From the NCBI GenBank assembly GCA_049585795.1, contig JBAVAQ010000026.1:62001-126000 (forward strand): 64,000 nt of DNA, read 5' to 3'. The stretch comes from JABDBE01 sp049585795 (GTDB taxonomy: Bacteria > Acidobacteriota > Terriglobia > Terriglobales > Acidobacteriaceae). Of the stretch, positions 41,099-50,079 are shown one piece after another (within the stretch, counting starts at the first letter, position 1; each line of letters begins with the position of its first letter). A model generated the notes under the pieces. The model was not told the DNA's origin. It worked only from the letters and a program-made list of their open reading frames with translations, and made no database searches. The translations under genes were made by a program, and so were the position numbers.

Positions 41099-43221
41099 GT
41101 CCGCTGTCCCGCCGGGAATTTGTCGCTGCGAGCGTCGCCGCCGGCACGGGGCTGGTCATCGGCTTTTATTGGCCTCACGGGAATTCGTCCGAGAAAACCT
41201 TCGAGCCCAATGCTTATTTGCGAATCGCGCCGGATGGAAAGATCACGATCGTCGTGGCGCGCTCCGAGATGGGCCAAGGCGTGAGCACATCGCTTCCGAT
41301 GATTCTTGCCGAAGAACTCGAGGCTGACTGGAAGCAGATCACGATTGAACAGGCCGGCGCGAGCACTCTCTATGGCGACCAGACAACCGGCGGCAGCGCC
41401 AGCGTGCGTACGACTTGGGATCCGATGCGAAAGGCTGGGGCAACCGCTCGGGAAATGTTGATCAGCTCTGCTGCTTTAGAGTGGGGCGTTCCGCGATCGG
41501 GTTGCAAAGCCGAAAACAGCGCGGTGGTGCACGTGGCGTCGAATCGCCGGCTCACCTACGGACAATTGGCAACTAGGGCGAGCGCGCAACCAATTCCGAC
41601 CGATGTGGCGTTGAAGCAGGCCAAGGATTACGAAATCGTCGGCAAGTCTTTGCCGCGGCTCGATGTGCCCTCGAAGGTTGACGGCTCGGCTGAGTTCGGC
41701 ATCGATTTTCGTCTTTCCGGCATGAAGTACGCCGTGCTGGCTCGTTGTCCCGTGATCGGAGGCAAGGTCGCAAACTTCGATGACAAAGATTCCAGGAAGA
41801 TTGCTGGAGTCGGCTACGTGGGGAAGATTGGCGATTCGGCTGTGGCCGTTGTCGCTGACAGCGTTTGGGGTGCTCTCGAAGGACGGCGCGTGCTGAACGT
41901 GCAGTGGGATGAAGAGCCGAATAAAGACCTGAATAAAGACCTGAATTCGGCCGCAATCTTCGAGTCGCTAAAGAAGGCGGCTACCAACAAAGCGGTCAGC
42001 CTGTACTCGACCGGCGATATGTCGAAACTGTCAGGACGCCGCATGGAAGCGGAATACCAGCTTCCTCTGATGGCGCACGCGGCCATGGAACCGGGCAATT
42101 GCACGGCGCACTTTCGCGGATCGAACTGCGAACTGTGGGCGCCAACGCAGGTGCCGCAAGATGTTCGCGACTCGGTCGCGCAGGCGGTTGGACTCGATCC
42201 CGATCAAGTGAAGGTCAACGTCACCTTGATGGGCGGGGGATTTGGGCGGCGACTGGAGCACGACTATGGCGTGGAGGCCGCGCTGGTCTCGAAAGCGGCG
42301 AACGTTCCGGTGAAGGTGTTGTGGACGCGTGAAGACGATATGCGGAATTCGACCTACCGCCCGGCGAGCTTTCACAAATTAAGTGCAGTGCTCGACGGGC
42401 AGGGCTGGCCGGTCGGGTTCACGCATCACATTGTTGCGCCCTCGATCAGCGGGCAAAAAGGGTTGCCCACCCCGAATGGGGTCGATCCCGACCTGCCTGA
42501 CGAGGCCGCGCTGATTTATTCTTTCCCCGCCGCGACGGTCGAATATGTGATGACCCAGACTCCGGTCCCACTGGGCTGGATGCGTTCCGTGTACGCTCTC
42601 CAAGCCGCGTTTGCCAGCGAGTCTTTTATCGATGAACTCGCGGCGGTTGCGAAGAAAGACCCGCTTGAATACCGGCTGCACCTGCTGTCGAAAGATGAGG
42701 ACATCAAGTATTTCGATACGGTTTGGCATACGGCGCGGATGCGGGGCGTGTTGCAGTTGGCCGCGGAAAAAGCTGGCTGGGCGAAACCGTTGCCCGCTGG
42801 CCACTATCAAGGGATTGCCTGCTTCGGGTGCTTCAGCACATACATGGCGGAAGTGGTCGAGATCTCGATGGAGAACGATCAACCACGCGTGCATCGGGTC
42901 GTGGCCGCGATGGATTGCGGGCAGGTGGTGAATCCCAACATTCTCGAACAACAAATCAAAGGTGGAGTGATTTTTGCGTTGACCAACGCTCTGCGTGCGC
43001 AGATCACGATCGAAAAAGGACGCGTGGTGCAGGGCAACTTCGACGACTATGCGCCGATCCGCATGAATGAGGCGCCGCTGATTGAGGCTTATTGGGTTCC
43101 GAGCACGGAAGCGCCAACGGGTGCGGGCGAGCCTCCCGTGCCGCCGCTGGCGCCGGCTTTGTGCAATGCGATTTTCGCCGCGACGAAGAAGCGCATACGG
43201 GCGTTGCCCATTTTGAGCTGA
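41095..43221 (+). CDS. Tat-exported molybdopterin-binding subunit of xanthine-dehydrogenase family hydroxylase (IorB-like)
   Basis: The 708-aa protein begins with a twin-arginine signal (SRREFVAASVAAGTGLVIGF). It has two large-subunit domains (GKITIVVARSEMGQGVSTSLPM; later LMGGGFGRRLEHDYGVEAA, the molybdopterin-contact loop) and ends with GTGAGEPPVPPLAPALCNAIF, which contains the GE of the active-site glutamate. This arrangement, with no FAD subunit, matches IorB-type isoquinoline or aldehyde dehydrogenases. The cofactor-loaded enzyme would be exported folded with its 2Fe-2S partner. A NKDL unit is tandemly duplicated near residue 285, reflecting a 12-base repeat. Substrate unknown. Confidence 0.93.
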   Translation: MSPLSRREFVAASVAAGTGLVIGFYWPHGNSSEKTFEPNAYLRIAPDGKITIVVARSEMGQGVSTSLPMILAEELEADWKQITIEQAGASTLYGDQTTGGSASVRTTWDPMRKAGATAREMLISSAALEWGVPRSGCKAENSAVVHVASNRRLTYGQLATRASAQPIPTDVALKQAKDYEIVGKSLPRLDVPSKVDGSAEFGIDFRLSGMKYAVLARCPVIGGKVANFDDKDSRKIAGVGYVGKIGDSAVAVVADSVWGALEGRRVLNVQWDEEPNKDLNKDLNSAAIFESLKKAATNKAVSLYSTGDMSKLSGRRMEAEYQLPLMAHAAMEPGNCTAHFRGSNCELWAPTQVPQDVRDSVAQAVGLDPDQVKVNVTLMGGGFGRRLEHDYGVEAALVSKAANVPVKVLWTREDDMRNSTYRPASFHKLSAVLDGQGWPVGFTHHIVAPSISGQKGLPTPNGVDPDLPDEAALIYSFPAATVEYVMTQTPVPLGWMRSVYALQAAFASESFIDELAAVAKKDPLEYRLHLLSKDEDIKYFDTVWHTARMRGVLQLAAEKAGWAKPLPAGHYQGIACFGCFSTYMAEVVEISMENDQPRVHRVVAAMDCGQVVNPNILEQQIKGGVIFALTNALRAQITIEKGRVVQGNFDDYAPIRMNEAPLIEAYWVPSTEAPTGAGEPPVPPLAPALCNAIFAATKKRIRALPILS

Positions 43222-43222
43222 T

Positions 43223-44899
43223 CTAGCGGAGGAGTGTCAGCGGGACTGCGCCAATCGCGGGAACCGGTTGCCTAACCGCCAGCTTGAAGATCGTAATATT
43301 TCTTCCAAACGAATGCGGCATGAGGTTGCGAAACTCCGGGGCTCTGTTCTCGAGTTCGGGCAATAAATTCACGTCCCATCCCGCCTGCATGACCCAAACC
43401 GATTGACCCGATTGCAACGCGACATCGCGCAACAGTTCCTCCCACCGGGGAAGGAAATTATCGGCGGTGAAAATATAGAGGTCGGGAGCCGCGGCAACTA
43501 CGCGAAATCCGTTGCACGGAAACTGTTCCAAGCTTCCAACCGGCGAGGAAAATGGAACTGGTTGCGCCGGGCAGAGGTAGTAACCGAGTAACAGACGCGT
43601 CTGGTAATCGACGAAGATCAGGTCGGACTGCCGAATCTGCGCATGGATGAATCCCAGGGCACGAACCATCTGCATGCGGCTCTGATCTTGACGAAGTATG
43701 TAGGGCCGATGCGGGCGTCCGAACAAACTACAGGCACCGACAATCACGAGAGCAACCGTGATTCCACGGCCAAGCTTTTGCTTGACCAACTTGGCAACGA
43801 GAAAGCTGACGCCAGCAAGCGCAAACATTATGAGGAATGCCGAATGGCGCGTTCCCCCATAGGGATAGATTCGCGCAATCGAGGCTGCCGCGCCGAGTGT
43901 GAAGGGTAAAACCAGAAGAGTCACCAATTGCCGGGAAGTGACGTTCAATTCGCCGGGCGAAGCTTTTTCTTTCCACAGCCAGACGGCCCCCGCGATGAAC
44001 GCCAGGAAGGCAACGTCTCCGACCGCGAGTTGGCCGAAAACATATTGAAAAACTCCGCCGGTTCTGGCGATCACAAACAGCAGCGGATTGTCGTGTCCCG
44101 AACGAAAGAAGGAATTGGCCAGCCATCCGTTAATGGTGCCCGAGGCATAGTCTCCCTTCAGCTTTGAAATGTGGGAAACGTATAGGAACGCGATGAGTCC
44201 GAGTGCGCCGGCTTGTCCCATAGCCCAAGCGATGCAGACCTGGGCTGATGGGTGGCGAGTAATCAGACGAAGAAGAGAATAGAAGCCGATTGCCGCCGCG
44301 AACAGAATTGCTGAGTAATGAGAAAGCAGCGCGAAATAGAGAGACAAGGCCGATAACAGCATCATTGCGACCGAGTCTTCTGCTAAGGCACGCTCCAGCA
44401 GGTACGCCGCTCCCGCAAGGAAAAAGAGCAACAAGGCGTACTGCCGCACTTCGGCCGAGAGCTCAATCATCGGTGGAAGAAAGCTGACCAGAATCAGTCC
44501 GATAAAACCCGTGCCGGGGCCGAGGATACGCGTGAGCCACTTGAAGAAGATCCAGCAGAATGCCGTGCCCGCGATTACCGAAGGAAGTCGGAGAACAAAC
44601 TCTGAAATGCCCAACCCGCGCCAAAAGAAAAGTAGCGACGTCAGAAGCGGCGGATGGGCGTTGGTCAGACTCGCGCGATAAGCCTGCAACCATGAGGATT
44701 GATCGGCGAGAAGATAATGGAGCGCTTCGTCTGGATTTAGAAACGTTCCGGACGCAGCGCGCAGACGAAGCAAGAAACCGGCGGTCAGGATCAATATCGC
44801 GGTTAGATTCGAATGAGTTTCAAACCAGCTTTCACCGTGGCGAGCCCCTCTTGATTGCGACTGGAGTTCATCCTGCGCGTCGTGCCGTGAGTGATTCAT
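43223..44899 (-). CDS. Membrane glycosyltransferase, ArnT/PMT (GT39)-like
   Basis: The 558-aa protein has about 11 helices. After the first helix comes a large periplasmic loop with SGTFLNPDEALHYLLADQSSW, where the acidic PDEA motif corresponds to the catalytic aspartate of polyprenyl-phosphate-dependent mannosyl or arabinosyl transferases. A second acidic motif LTNAHPPLLTSLLFFW follows. The C-terminal soluble domain includes RQSDLIFVDYQTRLLLGYYLCP. It would transfer a sugar from a lipid carrier to lipid or protein on the periplasmic side. It lies directly downstream of a similar gene (gap 15 bases), so they are probably one transcript. Confidence 0.85.
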   Translation of the reverse strand: MNHSRHDAQDELQSQSRGARHGESWFETHSNLTAILILTAGFLLRLRAASGTFLNPDEALHYLLADQSSWLQAYRASLTNAHPPLLTSLLFFWRGLGISEFVLRLPSVIAGTAFCWIFFKWLTRILGPGTGFIGLILVSFLPPMIELSAEVRQYALLLFFLAGAAYLLERALAEDSVAMMLLSALSLYFALLSHYSAILFAAAIGFYSLLRLITRHPSAQVCIAWAMGQAGALGLIAFLYVSHISKLKGDYASGTINGWLANSFFRSGHDNPLLFVIARTGGVFQYVFGQLAVGDVAFLAFIAGAVWLWKEKASPGELNVTSRQLVTLLVLPFTLGAAASIARIYPYGGTRHSAFLIMFALAGVSFLVAKLVKQKLGRGITVALVIVGACSLFGRPHRPYILRQDQSRMQMVRALGFIHAQIRQSDLIFVDYQTRLLLGYYLCPAQPVPFSSPVGSLEQFPCNGFRVVAAAPDLYIFTADNFLPRWEELLRDVALQSGQSVWVMQAGWDVNLLPELENRAPEFRNLMPHSFGRNITIFKLAVRQPVPAIGAVPLTLLR

Positions 44900-44914
44900 C
44901 GGAAGAATGGGCGA

Positions 44915-46255
44915 TCAACCGTTGCTGGATCTTGCAACCTCACTTCGAGACCGAACTCTCCCTTGGACTTCAGAAATGACGTAAAGCATCAGGATTCCCA
45001 GTTCCGGTTCGATGGGATGCCGGTATCGGGGATGAGGAAAGACAAAATAATAGACCAGCGGATAGAAGAGAACGAGCCAAAAGAAGAGCCATGCGCCCGG
45101 TTTGCACTTACGCAGTGCGCGTCCCAGTCCCCAGAAGGCCAGCACGGAAGAAGCCGCGAATAGAGACTTCCTGAAGAATGCCTGAAGGGGGTTCTCCCCC
45201 GGCTTTGGCAGCCCGGCCCAGTAGTAGAAGACTCGCCGCAGACTGAGGTTGGCAAATCGCGCATAGTCCTCGCGAATGTAGGCCATCGCCTCTCGTTTTC
45301 GTTCGGCGACATAAGCAAGTTCGCCGAGTTCTTTGTATCGTCGCATCTCGAAGATATTCTTGGTCGGATGAAGATAATCCATCCATGTGCCATCGGCGCC
45401 GGGTCCGTTCCCCAGACGAAGTTCAGCGCCGAAGTTCGAGCGAATGAAAACGAACTGGCCGAAGACACGGTGATTGTGGACCAGCCACGGAACGATGCAT
45501 GCGGCGAAAACGACCGAAGCGAGAATTACTCCGTTGAGCGAACGCTTGCCAAGCTTGGCTCGCTGGTACCAAATCCACAATCCGGAGACCGGCAGAAATG
45601 ACAGCAGAGCGGTGTTGGTGAGCGCCGCAACGCCCCACAGCAGTCCAAATTGCAGCCAGGGCTTTACGCCGTTTTTTTCTTCGATCGTGAGCGTCAGGCA
45701 GAAAATTACTGCCAGCAACAACGCCGCCAGGCTGGTTTCCCAGACCCAGCGCGTACACCAGAAAATTACCGACGGCAGCAGCGCCCACGTCCAGGAACTC
45801 CAGACGGCAACTTTTTCGTTGAAACATCTTTTCGCGATGAGAAAAATCGGGATGCAAGTAAGCGCGGAAAATATGCTGTTGATGCTCAGAAGAAGTATGG
45901 CGGAAGCGCGGCTGTAAATTCCGAAGACGCGAAAAACGCCCGCGATCATAAAAGGATAGAGAGGCGGTTCCCAGGCGGTCGGGCCGGTCGTCTCATTAAA
46001 CGGATTGCTAAAGCCTTGGCCTTGAGCGAGAGCGCGCCCGATGCGGCCCATTTCGAAGCCGAAACTAAAATCTTTTTCGTTTGGTGCAAATACGGCGTTG
46101 CTAGAGTGGAACCGGTAGGTGTGACCGATGACGATGTAGCCGAAGCGCACGGTGAAGGCGATGATTACGATCCAAAAGAAAGATGTTCGCGTGTGCGCCC
46201 ACCAGCGCCGAGGAGCGCTCAAAGCGGCAATAGTCGGAGTCGCGGCATCCATCAT
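44915..46255 (-). CDS. Membrane glycosyltransferase-like protein (GT39/GT83 superfamily)
   Basis: The 446-aa protein starts at one of two adjacent ATGs. It has about ten helices and a first periplasmic loop with RIGRALAQGQGFSNPFNETTGPTAWEPPLYPF, whose EPPLYPF motif is typical of lipid-carrier-dependent glycosyltransferases. Unlike its downstream neighbour it lacks an obvious D-E pair directly after helix 1, so catalysis is less certain. Other features are WSSWTWALLPSVIFW and HPRYRHPIEPELGILM near the C-terminus. It forms a two-gene unit with the 43223 gene. Confidence 0.8.
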   Translation of the reverse strand: MMDAATPTIAALSAPRRWWAHTRTSFFWIVIIAFTVRFGYIVIGHTYRFHSSNAVFAPNEKDFSFGFEMGRIGRALAQGQGFSNPFNETTGPTAWEPPLYPFMIAGVFRVFGIYSRASAILLLSINSIFSALTCIPIFLIAKRCFNEKVAVWSSWTWALLPSVIFWCTRWVWETSLAALLLAVIFCLTLTIEEKNGVKPWLQFGLLWGVAALTNTALLSFLPVSGLWIWYQRAKLGKRSLNGVILASVVFAACIVPWLVHNHRVFGQFVFIRSNFGAELRLGNGPGADGTWMDYLHPTKNIFEMRRYKELGELAYVAERKREAMAYIREDYARFANLSLRRVFYYWAGLPKPGENPLQAFFRKSLFAASSVLAFWGLGRALRKCKPGAWLFFWLVLFYPLVYYFVFPHPRYRHPIEPELGILMLYVISEVQGRVRSRSEVARSSNG

Positions 46256-46344
46256 GCAGGGGACCGATGCATTCGCATCCGGTCAGCGGGATGACTTAGT
46301 TGTAGTCCATGGCACCGCTTTCAGCAACTTAGTCGATTTGAAAA

Positions 46345-46408
46345 AGAGACGTTGCAAGCAACCTCTCTACAGTGGTCATATTCTCTGTAGGACGAAGCTT
46401 GCTACGTC
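46345..46408. repeat. Two adjacent palindromes of the AGACGTTGC family
   Basis: AGAGACGTTGC-AA-GCAACCTCTCT (46345-46368, one mismatch) and GACGAAGC-TT-GCTACGTC (46391-46408, one mismatch) lie 22 bases apart. Each is preceded or followed by CTGTAG or CTACAG. Confidence 0.7.
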
Positions 46409-46420
46409 TAACCCGAAGTG

Positions 46421-46978
46421 TTATCGCGGCCAGAGCCAGCCGAAGGTTCCGGCAGTTAGCAAGCCGTAGACGAGTCCATCAAGAACTTCTTTGATCGTCA
46501 TCGACCACGTCTGACCTTTCCAAATGCCGTCACTGAGATGTCCCAAACCGTAAGCGAGGAAAGCGGCGGTCCCAGCAACGCGGAATACTGCGGGATACTT
46601 TGCGCCGACAGGAACCGTGTGCGCGGTGAGATAGGCCACGAAGAAACCGACCACCAGGCAATAGAAAAACCACTGCACCAAAGACTTCGGAATGGCAGGC
46701 GGGCCGCTTGGCATCATGGTCATATACCCGACCGGGCCCTGCTTGTACTTTTCGATTGCGGCTGGCGACTTCATATCTTTCGGCAGGAAATAGGGAAAAA
46801 CGTAGAGGCCCCGCTTCAGGTTGGCAGGCCGCAGCAAGGCAAGGAATTTGTCCTCGTCGGGGATCTGGTAGCAGTCGCTTTGGTGGTACTTCAGCAGCAC
46901 GTGCATGATGGAGCTGGCGACAAAGACGATCACAGCCGACAAAACGATAGGCAGCCAAAGAGCTGTGAGAAAAACCAT
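46421..46978 (-). CDS. Conserved membrane protein of unknown function
   Basis: The 185-aa protein follows GAGGAGG. It has an N-terminal helix (FLTALWLPIVLSAVIVFVASSIMHVLL), a soluble stretch (YHQSDCYQIPDEDKFLALLRP...) and three helices near the C-terminus, ending WSMTIKEVLDGLVYGLLTAGTFGWLWP. The SIMHVLLKYHQSDC segment, with its HxxxxHxxxC spacing, might bind metal, but that is speculative. I recognise it as an unannotated protein found across acidobacteria and some other phyla. It is divergent from the fatty-acid cluster. Confidence 0.82.
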   Translation of the reverse strand: MVFLTALWLPIVLSAVIVFVASSIMHVLLKYHQSDCYQIPDEDKFLALLRPANLKRGLYVFPYFLPKDMKSPAAIEKYKQGPVGYMTMMPSGPPAIPKSLVQWFFYCLVVGFFVAYLTAHTVPVGAKYPAVFRVAGTAAFLAYGLGHLSDGIWKGQTWSMTIKEVLDGLVYGLLTAGTFGWLWPR

Positions 46979-47070
46979 GGACAGCCTCCTCGATCGCGAA
47001 GGTGAATGCCGGAATCGCAGGCGACGTTACGCCGCTGCGGAGTGGAAGTCAAGCTTGTTATCTTCGCTCC

Positions 47071-47100
47071 TTGACACTGCGCTCTTGCGGCCTTTATCCT
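47071..47100 (+). promoter_or_regulatory. Candidate promoter of the DUF177-rpmF-plsX-fabD cluster
   Basis: A perfect TTGACA (47071-47076) and TATCCT (47095-47100) with an 18-base spacer, about 85 bases before the first gene. Confidence 0.45.
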
Positions 47101-47185
47101 TAACTTTCGCTCCCTGGAGAAGTTACGCCTCTGAGCGTGCTTCCGCGTTCCTTCGCGGTACCAGGTGGGGGTGCGGGGGACCTCG

Positions 47186-47737
47186 ATGCTCATCGAAATC
47201 AAAGAGTTAGAACTCCATCCTATTGATTTTGAGGAGGAGTATGGTCCGGGCGCGCTTGATTTAGGCCCGGATCTTCGGCAAAGCATGCCGTTGCACGCCG
47301 CTGGACGGGCTCAACTGATCGAAGAGCATCACGGTAAGCATCAGCGGATTCAGGACATACGGATCGACGGGGAACTCTCGACTAGGCTTGAGTTGCCCTG
47401 CGCCCGTTGTCTTGAGCCGGTCGCCCAAGATGTAAATCGCAAGTTTGATTTGCTGTACCGTCCGCTGGGCGCGGATGCTGGCCGGGAAGAACTCTCAGTA
47501 ACCGGCGCCGAAGCCGAGGTCGGCTATTATCAGGGCGAGGGTTTGTTGCTCGAAGACGCGGTGCGGGAGCAGGTGTTGTTAGCGGTGCCGTTGAAAGTCA
47601 TCTGCCGCGAAGATTGTAAAGGCCTTTGTCCACACTGCGGCGCGAATCTGAATCTCGAGCAATGCTCTTGTTCTGAGCCGATGGAAGATCCGCGGTGGAC
47701 GGCGCTGAAAGACATTCGCAGCAAGTTGGAAGATTGA
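47186..47737 (+). CDS. DUF177 (YceD-like) 23S rRNA accumulation protein
   Basis: The start is the ATG at 47186 after GGGGGA; the frame opens seven codons earlier. The 183-aa protein has the family core LPCARCLEPVAQDVNRKFDLLY and the C-terminal CPHCGANLNLEQCSC, with cysteines likely holding zinc. DUF177 proteins almost always precede rpmF, as here, and are needed for normal 23S rRNA levels in E. coli and plants. The pairing with rpmF 71 bases downstream strongly supports the call. Confidence 0.93.
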   Translation: MLIEIKELELHPIDFEEEYGPGALDLGPDLRQSMPLHAAGRAQLIEEHHGKHQRIQDIRIDGELSTRLELPCARCLEPVAQDVNRKFDLLYRPLGADAGREELSVTGAEAEVGYYQGEGLLLEDAVREQVLLAVPLKVICREDCKGLCPHCGANLNLEQCSCSEPMEDPRWTALKDIRSKLED

Positions 47738-47808
47738 TCTAGTTTGATTTTGTCCTGATCTGAAAATACGCACGAGCGAGGGCGCTCGCGCCTACAAAGG
47801 AATTCTCA

Positions 47809-47994
47809 ATGCCAAATCCCAAACGGCGACACTCGAAAGCGCGCACCGGAAACCGGCGGGCTCATGATTCGCTCAAAAGCCATGCCCTGTCGGAATGTCC
47901 GAATTGCCACGAGCGCAAGATGCCGCATCGTGCCTGCCCCAAGTGCGGCTATTACAAAGGCCGCGAAGTTCTGGAAGTTAAGGAAGCCAGCTAG
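47809..47994 (+). CDS. rpmF: 50S ribosomal protein bL32
   Basis: The 61-aa ribosomal protein follows AAAGGA. It starts MPNPKRRHSKARTGNRRAHD and has the zinc-binding set CPNCHERKMPHRACPKCGYY, so it is the cysteine-containing form. Its placement between DUF177 and plsX is the classical bacterial order. The upstream gap carries a GCGAGGGCGCTCGC palindrome near 47770. Confidence 0.97.
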   Translation: MPNPKRRHSKARTGNRRAHDSLKSHALSECPNCHERKMPHRACPKCGYYKGREVLEVKEAS

Positions 47995-48006
47995 CCCCAT
48001 CATCCC

Positions 48007-49074
48007 ATGCCAAGCGTCATAGCCTTGGACGCGATGGGCTCGGACCGCAAGCCGAAGCCTGAGATCGAAGGGGCAATCCAGGCGGCGCGGCACTACGACG
48101 TCCATGTCCTTTTGGTGGGGCCGGAACCGGCTCTGCGGGCCGAGTTGTCGCGCTATCCTACTGCGGCGGCACTCCCCATTAACGTTGTGCATGCCAGCGA
48201 AATTATCAGCATGGAGGACAAGGCGGTGCAAGCCGTGCGCGCCAAGCGCGATTCGTCCATGCGAGTCGGCCTGCGTCTGGTGCGCGATGGACGCGCTTCA
48301 GGATTCATCACCGCCGGCAACACGGGCGCAGCCATGGCAACGGCCAAAATGGTGCTCGGAGCGATCCCCGGCGTGGATCGGCCTGCGTTGGCTGCCGTGT
48401 TTCCCACCGCGATTGGCACCGTCGCCAGTCTTTTGGACGTTGGCGCCAACGTGGACAGCAAGCCGCACAATCTCGAGCAATTTGCGGTCATGGGAGAAAT
48501 CTATTTTCGCACTCTGTTTGGCGCGAAGCGTCCGCGAGTAGGTTTGCTTTCCATCGGTGAGGAAGATACCAAAGGAAACGAACTGACCCGCGAAGCGTTT
48601 CAGCTTTTGCAGAAACTTCCGCTGAATTTTGTGGGTAACGTGGAAGGTCGCGACCTGTATAACGGCAAAGTGGACGTGATTGTGGCCGATGGATTCGTGG
48701 GCAACGTCGCGCTGAAGATTTCCGAAGGCGTGGCCAATCTGGTTCGCTCGACGCTTAAGGAATCGCTGAAGGCGACCATTACCCGACAGGTTGGAGCATT
48801 GCTCTCGCGCAGCGCGTTTGCCGATTTCAAGAAACGCCTCGATCACACTGAATATGGTGGGGCACCCTTACTTGGAGTGAAGGGGGTTTGCTTCATCACG
48901 CATGGATCATCGAACGCCAATGCCATCAAGAATGCGATTCGTGTGGCGGCGGAGTTTGCTGAGCATCCGATCAACGCGGAGATCGAGCGGACGCTGATCG
49001 GAATTCGGGCCTCGAGGGCGGCACGCAGCGGGATGGAAGACGTTGCCAGCAACCTCCCTACGACCATCGCATAA
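48007..49074 (+). CDS. plsX: Phosphate acyltransferase PlsX
   Basis: PlsX makes acyl-phosphate from acyl-ACP for phosphatidic acid synthesis at the membrane surface. The 355-aa protein has the typical start MPSVIALDAMGSDRKPKPEIEGA, then SMRVGLRLVRDGRASGFITAGNTGAAMA in parts, LLDVGANVD, LLSIGEEDTKGNEL and DVIVADGFVGNVALKISEG. The end GGAPLLGVKGVCFITHGSSN is also diagnostic. It starts 12 bases after rpmF and ends 4 bases before fabD. Confidence 0.97.
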   Translation: MPSVIALDAMGSDRKPKPEIEGAIQAARHYDVHVLLVGPEPALRAELSRYPTAAALPINVVHASEIISMEDKAVQAVRAKRDSSMRVGLRLVRDGRASGFITAGNTGAAMATAKMVLGAIPGVDRPALAAVFPTAIGTVASLLDVGANVDSKPHNLEQFAVMGEIYFRTLFGAKRPRVGLLSIGEEDTKGNELTREAFQLLQKLPLNFVGNVEGRDLYNGKVDVIVADGFVGNVALKISEGVANLVRSTLKESLKATITRQVGALLSRSAFADFKKRLDHTEYGGAPLLGVKGVCFITHGSSNANAIKNAIRVAAEFAEHPINAEIERTLIGIRASRAARSGMEDVASNLPTTIA

Positions 49075-49078
49075 AATT

Positions 49079-50041
49079 ATGACAACTTCTTCGCCCACGA
49101 ATGGGTCCATCGCGTTTCTTTTTCCCGGACAAGGGTCGCAAGCCATCGGCATGAGCAAGGACCTCGCCGAGCATTATTCCATCGCACGGCAGACATTTGA
49201 AGAGGCTGACGACGCGCTCGGTTATGGGCTGTCGCAGCTCTGCTTTGAAGGTCCTGAAGATCAGCTGCGCTTGACCGAGATCACGCAGCCAGCGATTCTG
49301 ACCGCGTCCGTCGCGGCCTGGCGGGTTGTGAACGAAAATGGCCTCAAGCCGCGTTTCGTCGCTGGCCATAGCCTGGGAGAATACTCGGCGCACGTTGCGG
49401 CAGGAACTCTGAGCTTCGCCGACGCGGTACGCACGGTGCGGCATCGTGGTAAATACATGCAGGAGGCAGTTCCCATCGGTGTCGGCACGATGGCGGCGAT
49501 TCTTGGCATGGAATTCGACAAAGTCGCGGCGGTTTGTCGCGACGCCGCCCAGGGTGAAGTTTGCGAACCGGCCAACATCAATTCTCCAGAGCAGATTGTT
49601 ATTTCCGGTCATACTGCGGCCGTGGAGCGCGCCACCAAACTCGCTGACGATCGCGGCGCCAAGCGTGCAAAGGTCCTGCCGGTCAGCGCGCCATTTCATT
49701 GTTCGCTGATGAAGTCGGCGCAGGACCGGCTGACGGCAGAGCTTTCTTCAATCGCTTTCAGCAAGCCCGCAGCAGGTGTTGTCTGCAACGTGGACGCTGC
49801 ATTGCTCGAAGATGCCGACCCTAGCCGCGATGCCCTGATCCGGCAGGTGACAGGCTCGGTGAAGTGGGAGCCATCTATGCGCCTGCTCATCGCACAGGGC
49901 GTGGACACGTTCGTGGAGATTGGTCCGGGGAAAGTGCTTTGCGGCCTGATGCGCCAGATCGACCGCTCACCGAAATGTTTCAACGTTGCCGACGAAGCGT
50001 CCCTGCAAAAGACGTTGGAGCACATCGCGCTAAAAGCTTGA
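49079..50041 (+). CDS. fabD: Malonyl-CoA:ACP transacylase
   Basis: FabD loads malonate onto acyl carrier protein for fatty-acid elongation. I use the ATG at 49079, four bases after the plsX stop. The 320-aa protein has FLFPGQGSQAIGMSKDL, the catalytic serine in FVAGHSLGEYSAHVAAG, the conserved VRHRGKYMQEAVP with its arginine, and the active-site histidine in VSAPFHCSLM. The length is normal. No fabH, fabG or acpP follows: the cluster ends here and the next gene is convergent. Confidence 0.97.
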   Translation: MTTSSPTNGSIAFLFPGQGSQAIGMSKDLAEHYSIARQTFEEADDALGYGLSQLCFEGPEDQLRLTEITQPAILTASVAAWRVVNENGLKPRFVAGHSLGEYSAHVAAGTLSFADAVRTVRHRGKYMQEAVPIGVGTMAAILGMEFDKVAAVCRDAAQGEVCEPANINSPEQIVISGHTAAVERATKLADDRGAKRAKVLPVSAPFHCSLMKSAQDRLTAELSSIAFSKPAAGVVCNVDAALLEDADPSRDALIRQVTGSVKWEPSMRLLIAQGVDTFVEIGPGKVLCGLMRQIDRSPKCFNVADEASLQKTLEHIALKA

Positions 50042-50079
50042 TCGGAGTGCTTGCCGTTTGTGAATCCTCGACCACCGCG

